Notes: a model not told the origin generated them from the sequence alone. 64,000 bases of DNA from Nitrospinota bacterium (GCA_016208975.1 JACQXA010000004.1:1985501-2049500), one strand, 5' to 3'. Numbered from the stretch's first letter, positions 8,972-19,424 are shown. Numbers and translations are program-made.

Positions 8972-9481
8972 TCAGGGGGCGGCGGTAAGGAGCTTCCTGC
9001 TTTCGGCGGCCCAGCGGAGCGTTATCGCCTTTTCCGTATCGCCCAATGGCGCGTCGGTGTGCATGATCCGGTAGCGCCACGGCGGCATAGTCCCCTCGTT
9101 CATAGCCTTCTCTATCGCCTCCAGATCCTTCAGCGGGGTGGAGTGGCTCTTGAACGGAAAATCGGCGCTCATGTCCATATGCTCGCGCGCCTTGCGGATA
9201 TCACGGTCTATAAGCCAGCCGGCGCCGGGAATTGCGTAGTACCAGGGGTAAACCGTCATCTTGGAGTGGCAATCGAAGCAATGCCTTTTGAAGATCGGCT
9301 TCACTTCCTTGATGTAGCGCTCGTTGATCACCGCAAGGCGTTCCCGGCCGCTTGGGATGGAAGCTTGCGCGGGAGGGGCCGCTTCATGACGTTCTCCGCC
9401 ATGAGCGTAAACTGACGGCGCCGGGAAAAGGAGAATGGCGGAAACCGCCAAGGCCGCCAGACAGCCGTTAAATTTCCTCAC
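8972..9481 (-). CDS. Periplasmic heme-binding domain protein (monoheme c-type)
   Basis: The 169-residue product starts with a signal peptide (about 1-26, cleavage after SVYA). It has one c-type heme site, Cys68-Phe-Asp-Cys71-His72 (HCFDCHS). The following YPWYYAIPGAGWLIDRDIRKARE and the later GTMPPWRYR are typical of the Haem_bd family (PF14376). A Met/His-rich C-terminal part (YRIMHTDAPLGD) may give the distal ligand. It probably carries electrons or senses redox state in the periplasm. It is a single gene facing the repeat-bearing gap at 9.5-9.8 kb. Confidence 0.85.
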   Translation of the reverse strand: MRKFNGCLAALAVSAILLFPAPSVYAHGGERHEAAPPAQASIPSGRERLAVINERYIKEVKPIFKRHCFDCHSKMTVYPWYYAIPGAGWLIDRDIRKAREHMDMSADFPFKSHSTPLKDLEAIEKAMNEGTMPPWRYRIMHTDAPLGDTEKAITLRWAAESRKLLTAAP

Positions 9482-9555
9482 TTTTACCTCCTGAAACCGG
9501 GCTTACAAGCGGTCATTCAATTATATGACGGAACGGGTTATAACGCATTCTAACT

Positions 9556-9747
9556 AATTTCCGGTGATGTGCCAGTTTGAATCTCAAATAACAGACAGAT
9601 CCTTCACTTCGCTTGCGCTTCGCTCAGGATGACAATGTTATCAACGGCTCTTATATTGTCATTCTGAGCGTAAGTGAAGAATCTCCCCTGCACTTTCAAA
9701 CTGAGACACTACCAATTTCCGGTGATGTGCCAGTTTGAAATTTCCGG
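9556..9747. repeat. MITE-like inverted-repeat element, copy 1, with flanking 9-bp direct repeats and a solo end
   Basis: The element core (about 9565-9713) is an imperfect inverted repeat. CAGTTTGAA, AGATCCTTCACTT and CGCTCAGGATGACAAT on the left mirror ATTGTCATTCTGAGCG, AAGTGAAGAATCT and TTCAAACTGAG on the right. It is flanked by the direct repeat AATTTCCGG (9556-9564 and 9714-9722). A lone copy of the left end (TGATGTGCCAGTTTG, 9723-9737) and a third AATTTCCGG (9739-9747) follow. Two further copies lie at about 34.2 and 55.1 kb. It fills most of the gap between the heme-binding gene and the sensor kinase, and no gene is visible inside it. Confidence 0.8.
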
Positions 9748-9822
9748 GAGCGGGATATTTAGAAATCGAACTTGTGATCCTTCCCTGACGGCCGGAATGA
9801 TATGGCGCTCAATGCCTCCAAG

Positions 9823-11322
9823 TCATTGGCCCGCCGATAACGGGTAGGCCAGCGTTACCTTTGTGCCGCGATTCTCACCGGAACTGTCTATGTTTATCGT
9901 GCCGCCGTAATGTTCGGTTATCATCCTGGCGATGGTAAGCCCCAGCCCTATACCGCCCCCCAGGTATTTATAGCGCCCGCTGGAATGATGGCGCGCGTCT
10001 TCCAGGGAGAAATAGGGCTCGAATATCTCGGTAACCTTTCCTGCGGGCAGGCCTATGCCCTCGTCTGTTATTTCCACTATGGCCCAGTCGCCCCGCATGA
10101 AAGAGCGCACCGTGATCTTTTTGCTGTCGGGGGTGTACTTTATGGCGTTGGAGATGAGTTCGTCTATCACCTTGCGGATCATCACCCCTTCGCCCCGCAC
10201 CCGGATTTCCTTGGGCAGGCCCGCCATTTCAAGCCCCAGGGAAAGCCGCCGCTGGTCCTTTTCGATCATGTGTCCGGCCATCTGCACGCTGGAGATAAGC
10301 TCGAAATACAGGAGGGCGTTTTCTTTCGGGTCTTTGGGGCTGGTCAGGCTCATTTCCGAAAGCAGGGCCGTGGCGGTGGCGATTCTTTCAAGCCGGGCGC
10401 AAGACTCGTCCAGCACGGTCCTTATCTGGCCCACCTTGTCTTTAGCCGGGATCTCGTCGTCCAGGCTGTTCAGGAATATCCGCACCAGCCCCAGCATGGT
10501 CAGCGGCGTGCGAAGCTCGTGTGATGTGATGGAGGTGAAATATTCCTTGGCTTTTATCAGGGTGGCCTCATGGGTTATGTCCCTCTTGACGGCCACGAAA
10601 TTGGCGATTTCCCCCTCCCGCCCGAAAACCGGGGAGATGGTGGCGTCCTCCTCGTATAAAGTCCCGTCCTTCTTCTTGTTTATGAACCTGGAGCGCCAGG
10701 TTCCCCCGCTCAGGATTGTCCTCCACATCTCGTCATAGAAGGCCTTGTCGTGATAACCGCTTTTCATTATCCGGGGATTCTGGCCGATTATATCGTTCCG
10801 GGAATAGCCGGTTATTTTTTCGAACGCCGGGTTTACGTATTGGATTATGCCATCGGCGTCGGTGATGATTATCATTTCCGCCGCCTGCTCTATGGCGGTG
10901 TTCAGCCTGGCCCGTTCCTGCTCGGCCGTTTTAAGGTCGGCCACGTGCAAAATGGCGTGGTCCAGTATTTCCTGGTTCAGCTCGTATTTTGTGATGTAGT
11001 CGTGGGCGCCCTCCCTCAGCGCCTCCACCGCGGCCCGCTCACCCCCCATGCCCGTGAGCAATATGAACGCCGCGCGGCTTCCGGCCTGCTTCAGGCGGCG
11101 CATCACGTCTATCCCGGTTTCGCCGCCAAGAAGGTAGTCCAGGAACACCACATCCGGATCCCCTCCCTTGATGGATTCCAACGCCTCATCTCCGGTAGCC
11201 ACGGCCATGGCTTCGATGGAGCCAACCTGGGAATCCGCAAGGTATCTTGTCAGCAGGGCCGAGTCCGCGGGGTTGTCGTCCACTATCAGCGTCTTAATGT
11301 GGATACCCAATCCGCTCTCCAT
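9823..11322 (-). CDS. REC-PAS sensor histidine kinase
   Basis: The 499-residue cytoplasmic protein has three parts. An N-terminal receiver (about 10-130) has DD near residue 16 and the phospho-acceptor in DVVFLDYLLGG. A PAS/PAC sensor follows (about 140-265; IIQYVNPAFEKITGYS). The kinase core has the phosphorylated His in SITSHELRTPLTM (about 275) and a HATPase domain with NAIKYT, ITDEGIGLP and GGGIGLGLTI. No membrane helix is seen, so it responds to another kinase through its receiver and to an internal cue through PAS. It is monocistronic; its promoter region is short and shared with the divergent riboflavin operon. Confidence 0.92.
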   Translation of the reverse strand: MESGLGIHIKTLIVDDNPADSALLTRYLADSQVGSIEAMAVATGDEALESIKGGDPDVVFLDYLLGGETGIDVMRRLKQAGSRAAFILLTGMGGERAAVEALREGAHDYITKYELNQEILDHAILHVADLKTAEQERARLNTAIEQAAEMIIITDADGIIQYVNPAFEKITGYSRNDIIGQNPRIMKSGYHDKAFYDEMWRTILSGGTWRSRFINKKKDGTLYEEDATISPVFGREGEIANFVAVKRDITHEATLIKAKEYFTSITSHELRTPLTMLGLVRIFLNSLDDEIPAKDKVGQIRTVLDESCARLERIATATALLSEMSLTSPKDPKENALLYFELISSVQMAGHMIEKDQRRLSLGLEMAGLPKEIRVRGEGVMIRKVIDELISNAIKYTPDSKKITVRSFMRGDWAIVEITDEGIGLPAGKVTEIFEPYFSLEDARHHSSGRYKYLGGGIGLGLTIARMITEHYGGTINIDSSGENRGTKVTLAYPLSAGQ

Positions 11323-11481
11323 TAAATGCGGGCCGACAATAGGCCCCGGACGTTATTTTTGAGTTACGTTATCATAGGCCCCGGGGTTCGCCAACCTCCG
11401 CTTTGAGCCCGCCAACTTGGCGTTGTGCCCCGCTGGCCTATGGGGATAATATATATATTCACGCCATTAGGTGAAATTAAT

Positions 11482-12582
11482 ATGAAAAACGAAGAGCAAG
11501 ACGAGTTTTGGATGGGCCGGGCGCTTGAACTGGCCGCCCGGGGTAAAGGCCGCACCTCGCCGAATCCGGCGGTTGGGGCGGTAATTGTCAAAAAGGGCAA
11601 GATAATAGGCGAGGGATGGCATAAGAAGGCCGGGACGGCCCATGCGGAAGTGGCGGCTATAGAATCATGCAAAGGCTCCACCAAGGGATCCACTTTGTAT
11701 GTGACGCTGGAGCCATGCAACCATCACGGGAAAACCCCTCCCTGTGTGGACGCCATCCTGAAAGCCGGGATATCCACGGTGGTCATCGGGGCCAAAGACC
11801 CATCGCCAAAACCCGGCGTGAAGGGAACGGCCCGGTTGAAAAAAGCCGGTGTGGAGGTGCGGGTGGGGGCGCTTGAGGAAGACTGCCAGCGGATGATAGA
11901 GGATTTCGCGAAGCATTCCACCACGGGGCTTCCTTTCGTAACGCTAAAATCCGCCATTACGCTGGACGGGAAAATCGCCACCAAATCGGGCGACTCCAAA
12001 TGGATAAGTTGCGAAAAGTCGCGAAAGCTTGCCCACCGAATGCGCAACGAGCGGGACGCGGTGCTGGTGGGGGCGTACACCGTTATCGCCGACGATCCCC
12101 AACTTACCGTCCGTTACGGAACCCCCCGCAGAAATCCTTTGAGGGTGGTGGTGGACGGGTCGTTGAGGATATCCCCGGAGTCCTTCGTGGTGGCCACCGC
12201 CAAAAAGACCCCAACCCTTGTGGCCGCCACAATGAAAGCCCCGTCTGAACGGGTGGAGGCTTTCACCAGTTCCGGGGTGGACGTGTTGACGGCTACTGAA
12301 CGGGGCGGCCATGTGGATTTACGCTGGCTGATGGAAGAGTTGGGCAGGAGGAACGTGATGAGCGTCCTGCTGGAAGGGGGCGGCAGGCTGGCGGGAGCGG
12401 CCATGGAACTGGGGCTGGTGGACCGCGTCATTTTCTTTGTGGCCATGAAAATAGCCGGTGGCGACAATTGCGTGGTGGCCGGGCAGGGGGTAAATAAGAT
12501 GGCCGACGCCTGGCATCTGAAAGACGTGGTTATAAACATAGTGGGCGACGACCTGATGGTGGACGCGCTGGTGGACAAATAA
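11482..12582 (+). CDS. ribD: Riboflavin biosynthesis deaminase/reductase RibD
   Basis: RibD performs two steps of riboflavin synthesis: deamination of the pyrimidine made from GTP, then side-chain reduction. The 366-residue protein has the deaminase zinc motifs HAEVAAIE and PCNHHGKTPPC (about residues 52-90). The reductase domain begins near PFVTLKSAITLDGKIA (about 150). I start at the ATG at 11482 because it follows AGGTGA by seven bases and fits the family N-terminus, although the frame is open from 11425. It is the first gene of ribD-ribE-ribBA-ribH. No FMN riboswitch is visible upstream. Confidence 0.95.
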   Translation: MKNEEQDEFWMGRALELAARGKGRTSPNPAVGAVIVKKGKIIGEGWHKKAGTAHAEVAAIESCKGSTKGSTLYVTLEPCNHHGKTPPCVDAILKAGISTVVIGAKDPSPKPGVKGTARLKKAGVEVRVGALEEDCQRMIEDFAKHSTTGLPFVTLKSAITLDGKIATKSGDSKWISCEKSRKLAHRMRNERDAVLVGAYTVIADDPQLTVRYGTPRRNPLRVVVDGSLRISPESFVVATAKKTPTLVAATMKAPSERVEAFTSSGVDVLTATERGGHVDLRWLMEELGRRNVMSVLLEGGGRLAGAAMELGLVDRVIFFVAMKIAGGDNCVVAGQGVNKMADAWHLKDVVINIVGDDLMVDALVDK

Positions 12583-13248
12583 ATGTTCACAGGCATAGTG
12601 GCAGGCACGGGCCGGATAACCTCCATAATTCGGCGGGCGGAAGATTTCAGCCTGGAGGTGGACGCGGGCGGGTTCGTGCCCGAACCTGTGATCGGCGAAT
12701 CAGTGGCCGTGGACGGGGTTTGCCTGACCGTTACATCGGCCCGGGGGCAGACCCTGTCCTTCGACGTGTCGGTGGAGACTTTGAGCAGGACCTCCCTGGG
12801 CGCCGCCAAACCGGGAAACGCCGTTAACCTGGAACGGGCCATGCGCATGGGGGACCGGCTGGGTGGGCATCTTGTTTCCGGCCATGTGGACGCCGTGGGC
12901 GCGCTGGTTTCCGCTTCGCCCTCCGGGCAGGGCTACGAGGTGGAGGTGGAGCTTCCCGCCGAAGGGATGAAATACGTAATAGAAAAAGGCTCCATAGCCA
13001 TATCGGGCATTAGCCTGACCGTGGCCCAAAAAAAGGAGCGTTCCGTGACCGTTGCGGTGATACCCCACACTTGGAGCGCAACGATACTTCCAGGCCTGCG
13101 GCCCGGGGGGCGGGTGAACATTGAATATGATATGATAGGAAAGTACGTGGAAAATTTTATGTCCGCCTTCCACGGCGCCGGAAAAAGCGGGCCCTCGGGC
13201 GGTGAAATAAGCGAGGAGTTCCTGGCCCGCCACGGGTTTTTAAAGTAG
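12583..13248 (+). CDS. ribE: Riboflavin synthase alpha chain
   Basis: Riboflavin synthase converts two molecules of dimethyl-ribityl-lumazine to riboflavin. The 221-residue protein shows the diagnostic N-terminus MFTGIV and two homologous lumazine-binding halves (about 1-97 and 98-200), each with an S-x-S/T-L-type strand such as SVDGVCLTV-like VAVDGVCLTV and IAISGISLTV. Its ATG directly abuts the ribD stop codon, showing coupled translation. The C-terminus carries a short extension beyond the usual length. Confidence 0.95.
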   Translation: MFTGIVAGTGRITSIIRRAEDFSLEVDAGGFVPEPVIGESVAVDGVCLTVTSARGQTLSFDVSVETLSRTSLGAAKPGNAVNLERAMRMGDRLGGHLVSGHVDAVGALVSASPSGQGYEVEVELPAEGMKYVIEKGSIAISGISLTVAQKKERSVTVAVIPHTWSATILPGLRPGGRVNIEYDMIGKYVENFMSAFHGAGKSGPSGGEISEEFLARHGFLK

Positions 13249-13279
13249 TAACTAGCGGCAGTCTTTACAGTAAAACACA

Positions 13280-14518
13280 ATGACAGACACATCCGGTTCC
13301 AGAAAATTCAACACCGTCGAGTCCGCCGTTGAAGACCTGCGCCAGGGGCGCATGATCATCATGATAGACGACGAGGACAGGGAAAATGAGGGAGACCTGG
13401 TTTTGGCCGCGGAGATGGTAACGCCCGAGGCCGTCAACTTCATGGCCAAAGAGGGGCGTGGGCTTATATGCCTGGCCATGACAGGCCAGCGTTGCGACGA
13501 GCTTAACCTGCCTCTGATGGTGAGGGACAACACCTCTTCATTCGGTACGGGGTTCACCGTATCCATAGAGGCCAAACGTGGGGTAACCACGGGCATATCG
13601 GCCCATGACCGGTACGTGACAATAAAAACAGCGATAGACCCCAAGACCGGCGCGGACGACCTGGCCCGGCCGGGCCACGTGTTCCCCCTTCGCGCGCGGG
13701 AGGGCGGCACGCTGGTTCGCGTGGGGCAAACCGAGGGTTCGGTGGACATGTGCAAGATCGCGGGGCTTACCCCGGCGGCGGTTATATGCGAGATCATGAA
13801 AGACGACGGCCAGATGGCCCGCGTCCCAGACCTGATAGAGTTCGCCAAAAAGCACGACCTTAAAATAATCACCGTCAAGGACATCGTGGAACACCGCATC
13901 CGCAACGAGCATTTCGTGCAACGGGCTGTGGAGACGAAGCTTCCCACCCGGCATGGCATGTTCCGCGCCATCGCTTACGACAACGTGATAAACGGCGAGG
14001 TTATACTGGCGCTGGTCATGGGGGATATTACGGTTGGCGGCCCCTGCCTTACGAGGGTGCATTCACAGTGCCTCACCGGCGACGTGTTCGGCTCCGAACG
14101 GTGCGATTGCGGCGAACAGCTGGACCAGGCCATGAGCATGATAGCTAAAGAAGGGCGTGGCGTGCTGTTGTACCTCTTCCAGGAAGGGCGCGGCATAGGG
14201 CTTGTGAACAAGCTGAAGGCTTATGCCCTGCAGGACGAGGGAAGGGACACGGTGGAGGCCAACCATCATCTGGGCTTCAAGGCCGACCTGCGGGACTACG
14301 GCCTTGGCGCGCAGGTGCTACGGGACCTGGGCGCCCACGAGCTGAGGCTTATCACCAACAATCCCCGCAAGATAGTGGGGCTGGACGGGTACGGGCTTTC
14401 GGTGGTGGAGCGGGTGCCGTTGCTGTGCGAGCCCAAGGAGAGCAACATCCGTTATCTTACGGTGAAACAGTCCAAGCTGGGGCATCTGCTGGACATAAAG
14501 AAGATCCAGGACGTGTAG
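13280..14518 (+). CDS. ribBA: Bifunctional DHBP synthase / GTP cyclohydrolase II
   Basis: This 412-residue fusion makes both precursors of lumazine. The N-terminal half (about 1-210) is 3,4-dihydroxy-2-butanone 4-phosphate synthase, with [16 protein letters not shown]. The C-terminal half is GTP cyclohydrolase II, with zinc cysteines in [19 protein letters not shown], the [10 protein letters not shown] loop and ITNNPRKI. Both active sites look intact. It lies 31 bases after ribE, in the same operon. Confidence 0.95.
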   Translation: MTDTSGSRKFNTVESAVEDLRQGRMIIMIDDEDRENEGDLVLAAEMVTPEAVNFMAKEGRGLICLAMTGQRCDELNLPLMVRDNTSSFGTGFTVSIEAKRGVTTGISAHDRYVTIKTAIDPKTGADDLARPGHVFPLRAREGGTLVRVGQTEGSVDMCKIAGLTPAAVICEIMKDDGQMARVPDLIEFAKKHDLKIITVKDIVEHRIRNEHFVQRAVETKLPTRHGMFRAIAYDNVINGEVILALVMGDITVGGPCLTRVHSQCLTGDVFGSERCDCGEQLDQAMSMIAKEGRGVLLYLFQEGRGIGLVNKLKAYALQDEGRDTVEANHHLGFKADLRDYGLGAQVLRDLGAHELRLITNNPRKIVGLDGYGLSVVERVPLLCEPKESNIRYLTVKQSKLGHLLDIKKIQDV

Positions 14519-14631
14519 CGGCTGGTAGAGTAAGAATCAACTTGGCCGAGGCCGCCAGTAAAAATGGCGCTGAGGTTGAAATAGTCCGTTGGGCCGCGTA
14601 GCCTGCGCAAAGATAAAATTATAGAGGGAAT

Positions 14632-15096
14632 ATGGCTAACACAATCGAAGGCGTTCTTGAGGGTTCGGGGCTGAAAATAGGCGTAGCTGTCAGCAGGTTC
14701 AACGATTTCATCACCGGCAGGTTGCTGGAGGGGGCGTTGGACTGTTTGGTGCGGCACGGCGTGAAGGATGGGGACATCACCGTGGCCAAAACCCCGGGCG
14801 CTTTCGAGCTTCCCCTGGCCGTGAAGAAAATGGCCGCCTCGGGCAAATATAACGCAGTCATCGCCCTTGGGGCGGTCATCAGGGGCGCAACGTCCCATTA
14901 TCAACACATCTCCTCCGAGGTTACCAAAGGCGTTGCCCAGGCCATGCTGGAAACGGGCGTGCCCATCTCCTTCGGCGTGCTGACGGTGGAAACCATCGAA
15001 CAGGGTATCGAACGGGCCGGGACAAAATCCGGCAATAAAGGGTTCGAGGCGGCGCTTTCGGCCCTGGAGATGGCCAGCCTGTTGAAGAAGCTTTAG
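14632..15096 (+). CDS. ribH: 6,7-dimethyl-8-ribityllumazine synthase
   Basis: Lumazine synthase condenses the products of RibD and RibB and usually forms an icosahedral shell. The 154-residue protein has the family motifs [22 protein letters not shown] and [15 protein letters not shown], the last holding the catalytic His. It ends the riboflavin set; 113 bases separate it from ribBA with nothing obvious in them. NusB follows after only three bases, an arrangement common in bacteria. Confidence 0.95.
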   Translation: MANTIEGVLEGSGLKIGVAVSRFNDFITGRLLEGALDCLVRHGVKDGDITVAKTPGAFELPLAVKKMAASGKYNAVIALGAVIRGATSHYQHISSEVTKGVAQAMLETGVPISFGVLTVETIEQGIERAGTKSGNKGFEAALSALEMASLLKKL

Positions 15097-15099
15097 CAA

Positions 15100-15519
15100 G
15101 TGGGCGCCCGTCACAAATCCCGCGAGGCGGCTGTCGCCATCCTGTACCAGCTGGACATGGTGCGGGAGAAGGATCCCGGCAAGGCCGTAGCGGAATATTT
15201 CGCCACCGAAAATCCTGAATCCGCCCAGATGGAGTTCGTAAGTTCCATGGTTACCGGCGTGGTCTCCCGGATTGATGAGATAGACGCGAAGATCGGGCCG
15301 TTGCTTGTGAACTGGGAGTTTGCCCGGTTAGGATATATGGAGCGGGCCATTCTTCGCCTGGGGACCTACGAAATATTGTTCGACGCCACCATCCCCGGCG
15401 CCGTAGCGGTGGACGAGGCGGTGGAACTGGCCAAAGATTTTTGCGACGCCGATTCGGCCGGTTTTATAAATGGTGTTCTCGACAAGCTAGCCAAAGAAAA
15501 ACAGCCCTCGGGCTCCTGA
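15100..15519 (+). CDS. nusB: Transcription antitermination factor NusB
   Basis: NusB (139 residues) binds NusE/S10 and boxA RNA during antitermination of rRNA operons. The N-terminal ARHKSREAAVAILYQLDM and C-terminal PGAVAVDEAVELAKDFCDADSAGFINGVLDKL are hallmark NusB sequences. GTG at 15100 is the start; the usual N-terminus begins just there. The gene lies three bases behind ribH and is probably co-transcribed with it. Confidence 0.95.
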   Translation: MGARHKSREAAVAILYQLDMVREKDPGKAVAEYFATENPESAQMEFVSSMVTGVVSRIDEIDAKIGPLLVNWEFARLGYMERAILRLGTYEILFDATIPGAVAVDEAVELAKDFCDADSAGFINGVLDKLAKEKQPSGS

Positions 15520-15588
15520 CAAGCCTTTTCCTTCGTGTCTTCCCGTCAAGAGGTATAATAAAAATCACCGATTGAAGGGTGGAAATTC

Positions 15589-17595
15589 ATGGAGCCTCCA
15601 CAAAAAAACGGCGGTTTCCGGGCGGACAAGAACAATCGCTCCGGCCCTGCCGGTTTTTCCCGCCTGAAAAACTTCCTTATCGGCCCCCCGCGGGATCTCA
15701 ACGACAGGTCGCTATACCGCCGCCTTTCGCTTATCTCGTTTCTGGCCTGGGTGGGTCTTGGCGCCGATGGCCTTTCATCCTCGGCGTATGGGCCTGAGGA
15801 GGCTTTCCGCCAGCTTGGCGCGCACACATACCTGGCTTTCGGCCTGGCCGCCATGACCGCCCTTACCGTCTTCGTGATCTCCTACGCATACAGCAGGGTG
15901 ATCGAACATTTCCCGCATGGCGGCGGCGGTTATGCCGTGGCCAGCAAACTGCTTGGCCCCCGGGCAGGCATGGTATCGGGAAGCGCATTGATTGTGGACT
16001 ACGCGCTGACGATAACCATATCCATCGCCGCCGCCGGTGACGCCATGTTCAGCCTGGCGCCTCTGCTGGCCGAATGGAAGCTTCCGGCGGAAATTCTGAT
16101 GATAGCTTTCCTGACCGTTATAAACCTGCGCGGGGTGAGGGAGTCGGCGCTCACACTGGCCCCTGTTTTCATGCTTTTTGTTATCACTCATCTCATCCTG
16201 ATTGCGGGAGGCGTCCTGATAAAGGGCCCCGAACTGCCCGACACGGTGAGCATGGCCGGGGAGGGGTTTTCCGCCGGGATTGCGGCGCTGGGATTTGGCG
16301 GCGTGGCCGCGCTTTTCCTCCACGCTTATTCGATGGGCGGGGGAACCTATACGGGTATTGAGGCGGTGTCCAACGGCCTTTCCGTCATGCGGGAACCGCG
16401 CGTCCAAACCGGCAAGCGGACCATGGTGTATATGGCGGTATCGCTGGCGTTCACCGCTTCAGGGTTGTTGCTTTGCTACATGCTATGGGGCATAGCTCCG
16501 GTAGAAGGCAAAACCATGAACGCCGCGTTAACGGAAAAGTTCGCCGCGAACATTCCATACGGGAACGTATTCGTTTTACTTACGATGGTGTCGGAGGCGG
16601 CAATCCTGGCGGTGGCGGCCCAGTCCGGTTTCGCCGATGGCCCCAGGGTGATGGCCAACATGTCGGTGGACTCGTGGATTCCCCATAGGTTCGCTACCCT
16701 TTCGGAAAGGTTGACCACCCAGAACGGAATTTTACTCATGGGAGCCGCTTCCCTTGCCGCGCTGTTCTACACCCGGGGGAATGTTGGCCTGATAGTGGTT
16801 ATGTACAGTATCAACGTGTTCCTGACATTCTCGATGACCGAGCTGTCCATGTGCCTTCACTGGATCCATAACAGGAATTCGGACTCCTTATGGCGGCGGA
16901 AAATAACCATACACATAATCGGGCTGGCGTTGTGCCTGACCATTCTGGCTATCACCGTGTATGAGAAATTTTTCGAAGGGGGGTGGATCACCCTGGTCGT
17001 CACGGGGATTGTGGTTTTACTATGCCTGCTCATCCGGGGGCATTATTCGCTGATAGGGGGGAAGCTTGTGAATTTGTATAACTCCCTGATGGAGACCCCG
17101 CTTATGGGGGGTGGCCCGCAAGAGGCTCCAGATGCCTCCAAAAGGACCGCGATAATACTGGTTTCAGGTTACGGGGGGCTTGGGCTACATACGTTCCTGA
17201 ACGTATTCAAGGAATTCCCGGGCCATTTCGAAGGGGTTGTTTTCGTCTCGGTGGCGGTGATCGACTGGCGCGAGTTCAAGGGTGAACTCATGGTTGAGCG
17301 TCTCAAGGGCAAAGTGGAGGCGGACCTGAAGAAATACGTCTGGTTTTCCCGCGGCCAGGGGATTCCGGCCACTTACCGATTCACCGTAGGCACAGACACC
17401 GTGGACGAGGCGGAGAAACTGTGCCTTCAATTGGCGGGAGAATACCCGCACTCCACCATCTTCGCCGGAAAAATAATCTTCGAGAAGGAGAGGTGGTATC
17501 ACCGCCTGCTTCACAACGAAACGGCGTTCGCCATTCAAAAACGTCTCCAGTGGGCAGGCAAGACGGTGGTTGTGGCGCCCGCCAGGGTGATGTGA
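15589..17595 (+). CDS. APC-superfamily permease with C-terminal cytosolic domain
   Basis: The 668-residue protein has about twelve membrane helices between residues 45 and 500. They start with LISFLAWVGLGADGLSSSAYGPEEAF, whose broken first helix is typical of the amino acid-polyamine-organocation superfamily. A soluble C-terminal domain (about 520-668) begins RTAIILVSGYGGLGLHTFLNVFKEF and may regulate transport. Similar large proteins are annotated as amino-acid or potassium permeases; the substrate is unknown. An unusually polar 45-residue N-terminal tail precedes the first helix. It stands alone between nusB and ilvD. Confidence 0.8.
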   Translation: MEPPQKNGGFRADKNNRSGPAGFSRLKNFLIGPPRDLNDRSLYRRLSLISFLAWVGLGADGLSSSAYGPEEAFRQLGAHTYLAFGLAAMTALTVFVISYAYSRVIEHFPHGGGGYAVASKLLGPRAGMVSGSALIVDYALTITISIAAAGDAMFSLAPLLAEWKLPAEILMIAFLTVINLRGVRESALTLAPVFMLFVITHLILIAGGVLIKGPELPDTVSMAGEGFSAGIAALGFGGVAALFLHAYSMGGGTYTGIEAVSNGLSVMREPRVQTGKRTMVYMAVSLAFTASGLLLCYMLWGIAPVEGKTMNAALTEKFAANIPYGNVFVLLTMVSEAAILAVAAQSGFADGPRVMANMSVDSWIPHRFATLSERLTTQNGILLMGAASLAALFYTRGNVGLIVVMYSINVFLTFSMTELSMCLHWIHNRNSDSLWRRKITIHIIGLALCLTILAITVYEKFFEGGWITLVVTGIVVLLCLLIRGHYSLIGGKLVNLYNSLMETPLMGGGPQEAPDASKRTAIILVSGYGGLGLHTFLNVFKEFPGHFEGVVFVSVAVIDWREFKGELMVERLKGKVEADLKKYVWFSRGQGIPATYRFTVGTDTVDEAEKLCLQLAGEYPHSTIFAGKIIFEKERWYHRLLHNETAFAIQKRLQWAGKTVVVAPARVM

Positions 17596-17753
17596 AATCA
17601 AACCCTGAGCCATATCCAATAATAACCGGATGCAACCTTTTCCCGGCCGCGCCGCTGTTGACCCCTTTAGCCCATTCAATTACCATACATTAACAAGCCG
17701 CTCTAATTGCGGATGAACGTTTATAAAACAACCATCCTCAGAGGTTATTCCGA

Positions 17754-19424
17754 ATGAGAAGTGACCGTATAAAAAAAGGCGTTGAACGGGCGCCCCACCG
17801 CTCCCTGTTGTATGCGACCGGCGTGAGCGAAAGCTCCATGAAACGCCCGTTTGTGGCCATCATCTCCAGCTTCACGGACATCATCCCCGGCCACATCGGT
17901 TTTAGGGACCTGGAGCGGGCCATAGAAAAGGGGATCCATTCCGGCGGCGGGCAGGCCTTCATGTCCTCGGTGCCGGGGGTGTGCGACGGCATAGCCATGG
18001 GGCACAAGGGGATGCATTATTCACTCCCCACCCGCGACCTCATAGCCGACCTCATAGAGTGCGTGGTGGAAGCCCACGCTTTCGACGGCATGGTGATGCT
18101 CACCAACTGCGACAAGATAACCCCCGGCATGCTCATGGCCGCCGCGCGGTTGAACATACCCACCGTGGTGGTCACCGCCGGGCCCATGATGGCGGGGGTG
18201 TACCGGCAGGAGCGCCGCTCGCTGGTGAAGGACACCTTCGAAGCCATCGGCCAGTACCAGGCTGGGAACATGTCGTTAAAGGAGCTTACCGCCCTGGAGA
18301 AAGAGGCGTGCCCCGGCCCCGGCTCCTGTTCCGGCATGTACACGGCCAACACCATGGCCTGCGTCACCGAGTCCATCGGCATGAGCCTCACCGGGTGCGC
18401 CACGGCGCTGGCGGTGAGCGGGAAGAAACGCCGGATAGCTTTCGATTCCGGCATTTTGGTTTGCGACCTTATCCGGGAGAACGTGAAACCCCGGGACATA
18501 ATGACCAAAAAGGCTTTCGAGAACGCCATAAGGGTAGACCTGGCGCTGGGGGGCTCCACCAACACAGCTTTGCACATTCCGGCCATCGCCAAAGACGCCG
18601 GGGTGGACTTGCCCCTGGAAACCTTCGACAAGCTGTCCAAAACCACCCCCCAGATTGCCAGCATCCAGCCCGGTGGCGATAACCTGCTGGAGGATCTGGA
18701 ATACGCCGGGGGCATACCCACCGTAATGCGTGAGCTTAAAACCCTGCTCCACGACCTTCCCACAGTGAACGGCCGTTCGATACACAAGATAGCCGGGGAG
18801 GCGTTCAACCAGAACCGGGAAGTGATCCGGAGCCTTTCCAACCCTTACAAGAAAGAGGGCGGGATAGCGGTGATGCGCGGCAACCTGGCGCCGGGCGGGG
18901 CCGTGGTTAAACAGGCGGCTGTCCTGCCGGAGATGATGAAGTTCAAGGGCAAGGCCATCTGCTTTGAATCGGAAGAAGATGCCATGAAGAGCATCATGGA
19001 CGGCAAGGTGAAAGCCGGCCATGTGGTGGTAGTGCGCTATGAAGGGCCCAAAGGCGGCCCCGGCATGCGGGAGATGCTGGCCCCCACGGCGGCCATCACA
19101 GGCATGGGGCTCCACAACTCCGTGGCGCTCATCACCGACGGGCGGTTCTCCGGCGGTACCCGGGGGCCGTGTATAGGGCACGTCTCCCCAGAGGCCATGG
19201 AGGGCGGCCCCATTGCGCTGGTGAAAGACGGCGATATCATAGAGGTGGACATCCCTAAACGGAAGCTCAACCTGTTAGTGTCGCAGAAGGAGTTGAAAGC
19301 CCGGGCCAAGAAGTGGAAACGGCCGGAGCCGAAAATTAAAAGCGGTTATCTGCGAAGATACGCCCAGACCGTCAACAGCGCGGCCCAGGGGGCCACGCAA
19401 AAGGACGACATATTAGGAAAATAG
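17754..19424 (+). CDS. ilvD: Dihydroxy-acid dehydratase
   Basis: IlvD dehydrates dihydroxy-isovalerate and dihydroxy-methylvalerate in valine, leucine and isoleucine synthesis. The 556-residue protein is full length. It has the iron-sulfur cysteines in [11 protein letters not shown] and [16 protein letters not shown] (about residues 122 and 195). The C-terminal [22 protein letters not shown] is also typical. No other ilv gene is nearby, and no leader-peptide attenuator is seen in the 158 bases upstream. It is followed 32 bases later by the acyl-CoA ligase. Confidence 0.96.
   Translation: MRSDRIKKGVERAPHRSLLYATGVSESSMKRPFVAIISSFTDIIPGHIGFRDLERAIEKGIHSGGGQAFMSSVPGVCDGIAMGHKGMHYSLPTRDLIADLIECVVEAHAFDGMVMLTNCDKITPGMLMAAARLNIPTVVVTAGPMMAGVYRQERRSLVKDTFEAIGQYQAGNMSLKELTALEKEACPGPGSCSGMYTANTMACVTESIGMSLTGCATALAVSGKKRRIAFDSGILVCDLIRENVKPRDIMTKKAFENAIRVDLALGGSTNTALHIPAIAKDAGVDLPLETFDKLSKTTPQIASIQPGGDNLLEDLEYAGGIPTVMRELKTLLHDLPTVNGRSIHKIAGEAFNQNREVIRSLSNPYKKEGGIAVMRGNLAPGGAVVKQAAVLPEMMKFKGKAICFESEEDAMKSIMDGKVKAGHVVVVRYEGPKGGPGMREMLAPTAAITGMGLHNSVALITDGRFSGGTRGPCIGHVSPEAMEGGPIALVKDGDIIEVDIPKRKLNLLVSQKELKARAKKWKRPEPKIKSGYLRRYAQTVNSAAQGATQKDDILGK

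Noticed and set aside
11400-11481. FMN riboswitch before ribD
   Set aside because: The conserved AGGGGCAGGGTGAAATTCC-like core is not present; only GTGAAATTAA occurs at the ribosome-binding site.
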